Below, in pieces: positions 35,876-43,359 of a stretch of 64,000 nt of DNA. The notes beneath the pieces were generated by a model. That model had not been told where the DNA came from. It saw nothing but the letters and a program-made list of their open reading frames with translations, and did not search any database. This stretch comes from Sphingopyxis sp. 2PD. Lineage in GTDB: Bacteria > Pseudomonadota > Alphaproteobacteria > Sphingomonadales > Sphingomonadaceae. The position numbers were made by a program, and so were the translations under genes. The first letter of the stretch is position 1. The number at the start of each line of letters is the position of its first letter. The stretch is from positions 1 to 64,000 of the forward strand of contig NZ_SCMU01000002.1 of NCBI RefSeq assembly GCF_005503695.1, given 5' to 3'.

Positions 35876-37369
35876 TCAACCCATCGTCGGAATCACGAAC
35901 GCATTACCGCCGTCGGGCGACCCGTCGGGCCAGCGCGCGGTGATCGTCTTGACCTTGGTCCAGAATTTGACGCCTTCCATGCCGTGCTGGTTGGTGTCGC
36001 CGAACGCCGAACGCTTCCAGCCGCCGAACGTGTGATAGGCGACGGGCACCGGGATCGGCACGTTGATGCCGACCATGCCGACTTGCACGCGCGCCGCGAA
36101 TTCGCGCGCGGCGTGGCCGTTGCGCGTGAAGATCGCGACGCCATTGCCATATTGGTGCTTGCTGGGCAGTTCGAGCGCGGTTTCGAAATCGGGGGCGCGG
36201 ACGATCTGCAGCACCGGGCCGAAGATTTCTTCCTTGTAGCTTTCCATGTCGGTGGTGACATGGTCGAACAGCGTCGGGCCGACGAAGAAGCCCTTTTCAT
36301 GCCCCTGCAAGGTGAAGCCGCGGCCGTCGACAACCAGTTCGGCGCCTTCCTCGGCACATTTGGCGATCCAGCCTTCGACCTTTTCCTTGTGCGCCTGCGT
36401 CACGACGGGGCCGTAATGCGCCTCGGCATCGGTCGACACGCCGACGCGCAGCGCTTCGATCGCGGGGATCAGCTTTTCGCGGAGCCGGTTCGCGGTGTCC
36501 TCGCCCACGGGGACGACGACGGGGAGCGCCATGCAGCGCTCACCCGCCGAGCCGAAGGCGGCGCCGGTCAAGTCATTGACGACCTGGTCGAGATCGGCGT
36601 CGGGCATGACGATGCCGTGGTTCTTCGCGCCGCCCATCGCCTGCACGCGCTTTCCGTTCGCGACGCCGCGATTATAGACATAATGCGCGATGTCCGACGA
36701 GCCGACGAAGCTGACCGCGCCGATGTCGGGATGGTCGAGGATCGCGTCGACCATCTCCTTGTCGCCATGGACGGTCTGGAAAATGCCCTCGGGCAACCCG
36801 GCTTCGAGGAACAGCTCCGACAGGCGGACGGGCACCGACGGGTCGCGCTCGCTGGGCTTGAGGATGAAGGCGTTGCCCGTCGCGGTCGCGACGCCGCCCA
36901 TCCACAGCGGGATCATCGCGGGGAAGTTGAACGGGGTGATCCCCGCGCCGATGCCGACCGGCTGGCGCATCGAATAGACGTCGATGCCCGGCCCCGCGCC
37001 CTGCGTATATTCGCCCTTCAGCACATGCGGGATGCCGCAGCAGAATTCGATGACCTCGAGCCCGCGCTGGATATCGCCCTTCGAGTCCGCGATCACCTTG
37101 CCATGTTCGCTCGACAACATCTCCGCGAGCTGGTTCATATTGGCTTCGACGAGGCGCTTGAATTCGAACATCACGCGCGCGCGGCGCTGCGGGTTCGTTG
37201 CGGCCCAGGCGGGCTGCGCGGCTTTCGCCGCGGCGACGGCGCGGTCGAGGATAGCGCGGTCGCCCAATGCGACCTGCGCCTGCACGCCGCCATTATTGGG
37301 GTCGAGGACGTCGCCGAAGCGGCTGCTGCTGCCGGCGCCGCCGACGATATGATGGTCGATCTGTCGCAT
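35876..37369 (-). CDS. mmsA: Methylmalonate-semialdehyde dehydrogenase, CoA-acylating
   Basis: A 497-residue aldehyde dehydrogenase that turns methylmalonate semialdehyde into propionyl-CoA with release of CO2. The catalytic Cys279 lies in FGSAGERCMALPVV; ITPFNFPAMIPLWM and the C-terminal NVPIPVPVAYHTFGGWK are MmsA-specific. ATG 37369 has GGGAG at eight bases; a longer frame to 37402 is not needed. It is the first gene of the valine cluster and divergent from a LysR gene. Confidence 0.96.
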   Translation of the reverse strand: MRQIDHHIVGGAGSSSRFGDVLDPNNGGVQAQVALGDRAILDRAVAAAKAAQPAWAATNPQRRARVMFEFKRLVEANMNQLAEMLSSEHGKVIADSKGDIQRGLEVIEFCCGIPHVLKGEYTQGAGPGIDVYSMRQPVGIGAGITPFNFPAMIPLWMGGVATATGNAFILKPSERDPSVPVRLSELFLEAGLPEGIFQTVHGDKEMVDAILDHPDIGAVSFVGSSDIAHYVYNRGVANGKRVQAMGGAKNHGIVMPDADLDQVVNDLTGAAFGSAGERCMALPVVVPVGEDTANRLREKLIPAIEALRVGVSTDAEAHYGPVVTQAHKEKVEGWIAKCAEEGAELVVDGRGFTLQGHEKGFFVGPTLFDHVTTDMESYKEEIFGPVLQIVRAPDFETALELPSKHQYGNGVAIFTRNGHAAREFAARVQVGMVGINVPIPVPVAYHTFGGWKRSAFGDTNQHGMEGVKFWTKVKTITARWPDGSPDGGNAFVIPTMG

Positions 37370-37388
37370 ATCCGAGTCTCCCAAAAAA

Positions 37389-37404
37389 TGTTGCCGCTGC
37401 AACA
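37389..37404. promoter_or_regulatory. Palindrome in the mmsA-LysR intergenic region
   Basis: TGTTGC-CGCT-GCAACA lies 20 bases upstream of the mmsA start. Together with the second palindrome at 37450-37463 and isolated TTGCA half-sites between them, it suggests binding by the LysR protein encoded next to it. Confidence 0.45.
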
Positions 37405-37449
37405 GCCGAGTTAGGGGGCGATTGCAAGGGATAGACTTGCAGCCTTATC

Positions 37450-37463
37450 CTGCATATTTGCAG
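37450..37463. promoter_or_regulatory. Palindrome directly before the LysR gene
   Basis: CTGCA-TATT-TGCAG ends four bases before ATG 37468. A bound regulator would block its own transcription, the common autoregulation of LysR proteins. Confidence 0.45.
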
Positions 37464-37467
37464 GCAT

Positions 37468-38355
37468 ATGGACTGGGACAAGCTGCAATATTTCCTGTTT
37501 GTCGCGCGTCACGGCACGCTGGCGCGTGCCGCGGCGGCGCTGCACGTCGATGCGACGACGGTCAGCCGTCAGGTCAGCGCGCTCGAAGCCGCGCTCCAGC
37601 AGACCTTGTTCGAACGGGCGCCGACGGGTTTCGTTCTGACGGCGGCAGGTCGGGCGCTCGTTCCGCACGCCGAGGCGATGGCGGCGGCGGCGGCGCGCAT
37701 CCACATGGCGCCCGACGGCGGATCGCCGCTGTCAGGGCAATTGCGCATCAGCGTGTCCGAAGGCTTCGGCAACAGCTTCATCGCCCCGCGGCTCGGCAAA
37801 TTCGTCGATGCGCATCCCGAGCTCGAGATCGACCTTGTCGCCTCGTCGGGCTTTCTCAATCCGTCGCGGCGCGAGGCCGATATGGCGGTGCTGCTGGCGC
37901 GGCCACGCAAAGGCCCACTGATCACGCGCAAGCTGTCCGACTACAGCCTTGGCCTCTATGCGCCCGCGGACCGGAGCGACTGGCAGGCGGCTGTGACCGC
38001 AGCGCCGTTGTCGCGCGCGGGCATCCCGGTGATCGGCTATATGCCCGACATCCTCTACGCCCCCGAACTCGACTATCTGGGCGAAATCGAGCCGGGGCTA
38101 CGCGCCAATGTCCGGTCTTCGTCGATCCTCGCGCAGCGGCGGATGATCGCGGGCGGCGCGGGGGTCGGCGTCCTCCCCTGCTTCCTCGCAGCGGGCGATC
38201 CCGCGCTGGTCCGCGTGCGTCCCGATCAGGCGATCGCGCGTGCCTTCTGGCTTGCGCTCCACCGCGACGTCGCGCCGCAACCGCGGATGCGGGCGTTCAT
38301 CGACTGGCTGGATGCCGAGGTAAGGGAGAGTAAAGGGCTGCTGGTGCCGGTTTAG
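37468..38355 (+). CDS. LysR-family transcriptional regulator
   Basis: A 295-residue LysR protein. The winged HTH covers about residues 1-60 (LQYFLFVARHGTLARAAAALHVDATTVSRQVSALE), followed by the substrate-binding domain. It is divergent from mmsA and shares a 98-base gap with two palindromes, so it probably controls the valine cluster as well as itself. The ligand is unknown; a valine pathway intermediate is likely by analogy. It converges on the uronate reductase gene across a repeat. Confidence 0.92.
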   Translation: MDWDKLQYFLFVARHGTLARAAAALHVDATTVSRQVSALEAALQQTLFERAPTGFVLTAAGRALVPHAEAMAAAAARIHMAPDGGSPLSGQLRISVSEGFGNSFIAPRLGKFVDAHPELEIDLVASSGFLNPSRREADMAVLLARPRKGPLITRKLSDYSLGLYAPADRSDWQAAVTAAPLSRAGIPVIGYMPDILYAPELDYLGEIEPGLRANVRSSSILAQRRMIAGGAGVGVLPCFLAAGDPALVRVRPDQAIARAFWLALHRDVAPQPRMRAFIDWLDAEVRESKGLLVPV

Positions 38356-38369
38356 CGCCTACCTCAATC

Positions 38370-38458
38370 CGTTCGCCCTGAGCTTGTCGAAGGGCCGTTC
38401 TTTCTTGCGACGTCGGAAAAAAGAAGAACGGTGCTTAGACAAGCTCAGCACGAACGGA
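38370..38458. repeat. Inverted repeat, family B
   Basis: GTTCGCCCTGAGCTTGTCG and its partner GACAAGCTCAGCACGAAC, with a second complementary part (GCCGTTCTTTCTT against AAGAAGAACGG). It lies between convergent genes and may end transcription from both sides. Confidence 0.85.
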
Positions 38459-38470
38459 TTTCATATGGGC

Positions 38471-39787
38471 TTATGGCCACCAATCCGAGGCGACCAGCCC
38501 GCCGTCGCCGAATATCCGTTCGATCGCATAGGGACCCGCCGCTGCGGCCCTCAGCCGATCGGCCAGCGGATCGTCGATCGGATGGTCGCTCCGAAGAAAA
38601 GCGATCCACGCGGCGATCGCCGCTTCGAGCGACGAGCAGCGCGCCCCGCGCGCCTGATGCCATGCCAGCGTTTCGAGCCAGCGCTGCGGAATCTTCTGGC
38701 TGCCGTCCATCGCGATCTGGATCAGCCGGTGGTGAAGCGCCGGATTGGCGAAGCGCTCGAGCAGCGCATCGGCATAGGCGGCGAGATCCTGCCCCGGGGC
38801 GGCGTCGATCGTCGGCGCGGCCTCATCGCGCATCAGCCGGTCGATGACGGGGCGGATCGCGGGATCGGCGATCGCCTGATGGACATAGTCATGCCCTGCC
38901 CCCAGCCCGATATAGGCGAGCGCCGAATGCGCGCCGTTGAGCATGCGCAGCTTTGCCGTCTCATAGGGGGCAACATCGGCGACGAGCTGCGCGCCGACCT
39001 GTTCCCAGCGCGGGCGCGGCCCCGCAAAATCATCCTCGATCACCCACTGGCTGAAGCCTTCGGTGACGACAGCGCCTTCGTCGCGGACGCCGAGTTCGGC
39101 CTCGATCGCCGCGCGGTCGGCGTCAGTGGTCGCGGGCACGATGCGGTCGATCATCGTCGCGGGACAGCGGCATTCGCGGTCGAACCAATCCACCAGAACG
39201 GGATATTCCACGGCAAGATACTGGCGCATCAGTGCCTTCAGCACCGCGCCATTGTTCGCCAGATTGTCGCAGCTGAGCAGGGTCAGGCCCGGCAAGCCCT
39301 TCGCCTTGCGTGCGGAAAGTCCGGCGCCGATAAAGCGGTAGAGGCTCGACGGTCCCTTGGCCGCATCGAGATCGAGCGTGCCGTCAGAGCGGCGCAGATA
39401 GCCCTTCTCGGTGACGGTGAAGCTGACGATGTGCGTCGGCGATGCGGCGATAGCGTCGATGACGGCCTGCGGCTCGTCGGCCGCGACAAGCACCTTCTGC
39501 ACCGCCCCGATCAGGCGCAACCCGGTCCCCGCAGCGCTGCGCGTGCTGACCGTATAGAGCCCGTCCTGCGGATTTAGCTGCGCGGCAACACCGGGAGAAC
39601 GAAGCGACAAGCCGACTATGCCCCAATCGCGCTCACCCGCCCCCATCGCATCGTCGGTATAGACGGCCTGATGCGCGCGGTGGAACGCGCCGATGCCGAT
39701 ATGGGCGATCCCCGCCGCCTGCGAGGCGCGGTCGTAACCCGGCGCCTGCACCGACGCCGGGAGCGGCGTTTCAGCCGACAGCCTCAC
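38471..39787 (-). CDS. Mannitol dehydrogenase family hexuronate reductase (UxuB/UxaB-like)
   Basis: A 438-residue polyol dehydrogenase. IAHIGIGAFHRAHQAVYTDD is the N-terminal NAD motif and KLRMLNGAHSALAYIG holds the family KxxxxNxxH active-site set. By sequence it looks like fructuronate reductase, but uxaA, not uxuA, is in the cluster, so reduction of tagaturonate to altronate is the step the pathway needs. It is shorter than E. coli UxuB (486). GTG 39787 overlaps the uxaC stop (GTGA). Confidence 0.9.
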   Translation of the reverse strand: MRLSAETPLPASVQAPGYDRASQAAGIAHIGIGAFHRAHQAVYTDDAMGAGERDWGIVGLSLRSPGVAAQLNPQDGLYTVSTRSAAGTGLRLIGAVQKVLVAADEPQAVIDAIAASPTHIVSFTVTEKGYLRRSDGTLDLDAAKGPSSLYRFIGAGLSARKAKGLPGLTLLSCDNLANNGAVLKALMRQYLAVEYPVLVDWFDRECRCPATMIDRIVPATTDADRAAIEAELGVRDEGAVVTEGFSQWVIEDDFAGPRPRWEQVGAQLVADVAPYETAKLRMLNGAHSALAYIGLGAGHDYVHQAIADPAIRPVIDRLMRDEAAPTIDAAPGQDLAAYADALLERFANPALHHRLIQIAMDGSQKIPQRWLETLAWHQARGARCSSLEAAIAAWIAFLRSDHPIDDPLADRLRAAAAGPYAIERIFGDGGLVASDWWP

Positions 39788-41196
39788 AGCTTGTACGCAG
39801 CCTTGGCGAGATTGTAGCTGAGGTCGGCGGCGAGTTCGGCGGCCTCCCATTCCTCCATCCGGTGCTCGGCGACGAGCTGCGCGAGGAAACCGCAGTCGAT
39901 GCGGCGTGCGACGTCGTGGCGCGCGGGGATCGACAGGAAGGCGCGCGTATCGTCGTTGAAACCGACTGTGTTGTAGAAGCCCGCGGTCTCGGTCGTCTGG
40001 CTGCGGAAGCGGCGCATCCCTTCGGGGCTGTCGTGAAACCACCAGGCGGGGCCAAGCTTCAGCGCCGGATAATGGCCCGCGAGCGGCGCCAGTTCGCGCG
40101 CGTAGCTCGTCTCGTCGAGCGTGAAGAGGATGATGGTCAGCCCCGCCTCATTGCCATAACGCCCAAGCAACGGGCGCAGCGCATGGACATAGTCGGTGGC
40201 CGTCGGGATATCGGCGCCCTTGTCGCGGCCATAATGGTCGAACAGCCAGGGATTGTGGTTGCGCAGGGCGCCGGGATGAATCTGCATCACCAGCCCGTCG
40301 TCGAGGCTCATCCCCGCCATCACGGTGAGCATGTGCGCGCGAAACAGCTCGGCGTCGGCTGCGCTGACGTCGGCGCCGGTCACACGCGCGAACAGCGCCT
40401 CGGCTTGTGCCTCCGATAGGTCGGCGGTCGCCGCGGTGGGGTGGCCGTGGTCGGTCGAGGTCGCACCCATCGCGGCGAAGAAGGCGCGGCGGTTTCGGTG
40501 CGCGGCGAGATAGCCGGCATAGGAGAAGGCATCTTCGCCCGAAAGGTCGGAGAAGCGTTGCAGATTGTCGCGAAAGCGTTCGAATTCGGGGTCGACGACC
40601 GGGTCGGGGCGGTAGGCGGTGACTACGCACCCGCCCCATTCGCCGCTGTCGTTCGCAGCGCGGATGGCAGCGTGATGCTCGAGCGTATCGATCGGGCTTT
40701 CGGTCGTCGCGATCACCTCGATCCCGAAGCGGTCGAACAGCGCGCGCGGACGGAAAGCGTCGGTCGTCAGCGCCTCGGTGATGCGATCGTAATAGAGGTC
40801 CGAGGTTTCGGCGGAAAATTGCACGTCGAAACCGAACGCCTCAGCGAACACCCAGTCCATCCACATGCGGCTCGGGGTGCCGCGGAAGAGATGGTAATTT
40901 TGCGCAAACAGCCGCCAGCTTTCGCGCGGGTCGGCGTCCGGATTGCGGATACCGAGCGCATCGAGCGAAACGCCCTGCGAATAGAGCATCCGGAACACAT
41001 AATGGTCGGGATGGAGCAAGAGCTCCGCCGCATTGCCGAACGGCGCATTGCCCGCGAACCAGCTCGGGTCGGTGTGGCCGTGCGGGCTGATGATCGGCAG
41101 GTCCGCAACCTCCGCATAGAGCCGGCGCGCGATGTCGCGCTGCGCCGGGTCGGACGGAAAGAGACGGTCGGGAGACAGCAGCAACGGACGCGGCAT
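39784..41196 (-). CDS. uxaC: Glucuronate/galacturonate isomerase
   Basis: A 470-residue enzyme that isomerises D-galacturonate to tagaturonate, and glucuronate to fructuronate, in the cytosol. The metal site motif SPHGHTDPSWFA is near residue 37, and HPDHYVFRMLYSQG and EVIATTESPIDTLEHH follow as in UxaC. Length fits the family. ATG 41196 is four bases after the transporter stop; the ribosome binding site is weak, suggesting coupling. Confidence 0.96.
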   Translation of the reverse strand: MPRPLLLSPDRLFPSDPAQRDIARRLYAEVADLPIISPHGHTDPSWFAGNAPFGNAAELLLHPDHYVFRMLYSQGVSLDALGIRNPDADPRESWRLFAQNYHLFRGTPSRMWMDWVFAEAFGFDVQFSAETSDLYYDRITEALTTDAFRPRALFDRFGIEVIATTESPIDTLEHHAAIRAANDSGEWGGCVVTAYRPDPVVDPEFERFRDNLQRFSDLSGEDAFSYAGYLAAHRNRRAFFAAMGATSTDHGHPTAATADLSEAQAEALFARVTGADVSAADAELFRAHMLTVMAGMSLDDGLVMQIHPGALRNHNPWLFDHYGRDKGADIPTATDYVHALRPLLGRYGNEAGLTIILFTLDETSYARELAPLAGHYPALKLGPAWWFHDSPEGMRRFRSQTTETAGFYNTVGFNDDTRAFLSIPARHDVARRIDCGFLAQLVAEHRMEEWEAAELAADLSYNLAKAAYKL

Positions 41197-41200
41197 CGAC

Positions 41201-42508
41201 TTATTTCACCACGCCCACGGTGACCGGTGCAAGCCGCGGGCTCAGGCTATGGATCGCAGCCACAGCGAGGAAATAGACGACGGTACAGGCCGCAAAGATG
41301 ATCGTGTAATTGCCCCCCGTCGCGTCGAGCACGAGCCCGGTCGACTTCGCCATGATCATCCCGCCGACGCCGCCCGCAAAGCCGCCAAGCCCGATCACCG
41401 ACCCGACCGCGCGTTTCGGAAACATGTCGGGCGGGATCGACAGGATCGTCGACGAAAAGGCCTGATGCCCCGCGAGCGCGATGCCGATCAGCACCACCGC
41501 GAGCCACATATTGTCGAGCCCCGAAACGAACAGCAAAGGCAGCACACAGCAACCCGCGCCGAGCATCGTCGCCTTGCGCGCGAAATTGACGCTATGTCCG
41601 GTCTGGATCAGCTTCGACGATACCCAGCCGCCAAGGATGCTGCCGACGTCCGACAGCAGATACATGATGATCATCGGCAACAGCACGACTTTCAAATCGA
41701 CATTGTAGGTGGTGCTGAAATATTTGGGCAGCCAGAAAAGCATCAGGAACCAGACCGGATCGGTCAGGAATTTGCCGATCGCATAGGCCCACGCCTCGCG
41801 CTTGGTGACGATCGCGCCCCAGCCGAGCCGCTCCATCTTTTCGGGCGGATCATGTTCGATCCACGCCAGCTCGGCTTCGCTCACTTTCCCGCTCTCGCGC
41901 GGGTTGCTGTAGAGCCAGAGCCAGAGCACAAGCAGGATGACGCCGAAGGCGCCGGTATACATGAAGGTTTCACGCCAGTCGAAACCCATCCACACCATGA
42001 ACAATGCGATCGTCGGCGCGGTCAGGATGACGCCGATCGTCGTCGCGCTGTTCACCCAGCCGATCGCGTAGGAGCGTTCCTTTTGCGGGAACCATTCGCT
42101 CGACGCGCGCACGACCGACGGGAAATGCCCTGCCTCGCCGACGCCGAGAATCACGCGGGCCATCATGAAGGAGGCGACCGACGAGGCGAAGCCGTGCGCG
42201 ACATGGCCGACGGTCCAGATGCTGATCGCGATCGCATAGCCGATTTTCGGTCCGAAACGGTCGATCAGCCAGCCCATGAGGAGGAAGCCAAGCGCATAGG
42301 CGGCCTGGAACGCGGTGACGATGTTGCCATAGTCATTCTCGCTCCACCCGAGCTCCTGCCCGAGCGTCGGCGCGAGCAGGCCGAGCATGGTGCGGTCGAT
42401 ATAATTGACCGTGGTCGCGGCGAACAGTAGCGCGACGATCAGCCAGCGATACCGCCCCGACCGCGGCACTGGCGCCGCCGTCCCTCCGTCCGCGAATGCC
42501 TGTGCCAT
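41201..42508 (-). CDS. Hexuronate transporter, MFS anion:cation symporter family (ExuT-like)
   Basis: A 435-residue membrane protein with twelve predicted helices. VNYIDRTMLGLLAPTLGQELGWSENDYG is the typical first helix and loop of ACS-family transporters, GLGVGEAGHFPS appears here as ILGVGEAGHFPS, and NPRESGKVSEAELAWIEHD is the central loop. The linked uxaC and reductase genes point to galacturonate or glucuronate uptake. GGGAGAGG precedes ATG 42508. Confidence 0.93.
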   Translation of the reverse strand: MAQAFADGGTAAPVPRSGRYRWLIVALLFAATTVNYIDRTMLGLLAPTLGQELGWSENDYGNIVTAFQAAYALGFLLMGWLIDRFGPKIGYAIAISIWTVGHVAHGFASSVASFMMARVILGVGEAGHFPSVVRASSEWFPQKERSYAIGWVNSATTIGVILTAPTIALFMVWMGFDWRETFMYTGAFGVILLVLWLWLYSNPRESGKVSEAELAWIEHDPPEKMERLGWGAIVTKREAWAYAIGKFLTDPVWFLMLFWLPKYFSTTYNVDLKVVLLPMIIMYLLSDVGSILGGWVSSKLIQTGHSVNFARKATMLGAGCCVLPLLFVSGLDNMWLAVVLIGIALAGHQAFSSTILSIPPDMFPKRAVGSVIGLGGFAGGVGGMIMAKSTGLVLDATGGNYTIIFAACTVVYFLAVAAIHSLSPRLAPVTVGVVK

Positions 42509-42528
42509 AAACCTCTCCCGTTCTTGCT

Positions 42529-43320
42529 TTAATAGCTTGTAATCGAGCAACCGACGCGGATTTTTCCGTCGAACAGCGCTTCGGCACGTTGCCCGGGCCT
42601 GACTTCATGGATGCCGGTGATCGCGCCCGCCGACACCAGGGTACCGGGCGGAATCGCAATATCGCGCGCGCGCAGGATTTCGATCAGGAACAGCGCCGAT
42701 CCGAACGGACCGTCGAGCATCGCCTCCATCGTCGCGGCACCGACCGTTTCACCGTCGATCGCCATTTCGACCGGCATGCGAATAAGGTCGGCGTCCTGCC
42801 AGCCGACGATCGAAGGACCAAGCACCAGCCCCTTGTTGTTGCCATAATCCGACGCGGTGACCGCGGGGCCGTGGCGGTTGATTTCGGGAAAGGGCGAGCT
42901 TGCAATCTCGATCCCGGTGCGAACGTCGACGATGCAATCGCGCACGCTGTCGATGTCATAATCGCGCGTTCCGACCTCGCCAAAGCAGAGCAATATCTCG
43001 GCTTCGGCGGCGGCGAAACCGTCGGCATAGACCGGCATCGCCGGCTGCGCGGACCCATCATGAATTTCGTCGACAAAAATCGGGCCGGTCAGGCGGTTGC
43101 CGCCGTAGCGATCGACCAGATCGGGCGCGATTCGCCCGACCTTCCATCCGCCGACGCGGCGCCCGTCGAGCGCAATCGCACGATCCTGGATCGCATAGGC
43201 GTCGGCCATCGTTTGCGGCATCGCTCCCGGATACAAGGTAAGCGGTGTCTTTTTCGCGCGAGCGGCCAGAAACGCGCGGGCGACATTTTCGTGATCAGCT
43301 GTTGCCGGCATCTTTGTCAT
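42529..43320 (-). CDS. FAH-superfamily hydratase (2-keto-4-pentenoate hydratase-like)
   Basis: A 263-residue protein of the MhpD/fumarylacetoacetase superfamily. GGWKVGRIAPDL, GPIFVDEI and EAEILLCFGEV (metal-binding Glu) resemble the family core, followed by GIEIASSPFPEINRHGPAVTASDYGNNKGLVLG. Family enzymes hydrate or cleave 2-oxo acids. It heads the operon with transporter, uxaC and reductase, so a side reaction on a 2-keto-3-deoxy sugar acid is possible; no uronate role is known to me. ATG 43320 has GAGG closely before it; ATG 43311 is an alternative. Confidence 0.82.
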   Translation of the reverse strand: MTKMPATADHENVARAFLAARAKKTPLTLYPGAMPQTMADAYAIQDRAIALDGRRVGGWKVGRIAPDLVDRYGGNRLTGPIFVDEIHDGSAQPAMPVYADGFAAAEAEILLCFGEVGTRDYDIDSVRDCIVDVRTGIEIASSPFPEINRHGPAVTASDYGNNKGLVLGPSIVGWQDADLIRMPVEMAIDGETVGAATMEAMLDGPFGSALFLIEILRARDIAIPPGTLVSAGAITGIHEVRPGQRAEALFDGKIRVGCSITSY

Positions 43321-43347
43321 TTCCCTCTTCCGCGAAACCGTCTAAGA

Positions 43348-43359
43348 GACACCGGTGTC
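43348..43359. promoter_or_regulatory. LacI-type operator, copy 1 (FAH gene / uxaA)
   Basis: GACACC-GGTGTC, a perfect palindrome with the central CG of LacI operators. It lies 28 bases before the FAH-gene start and contains the GTG start of uxaA (43355), so bound protein would block both divergent genes. Four related copies occur at 49640-49651, 49784-49795, 56790-56801 and 56839-56850. Confidence 0.75.
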
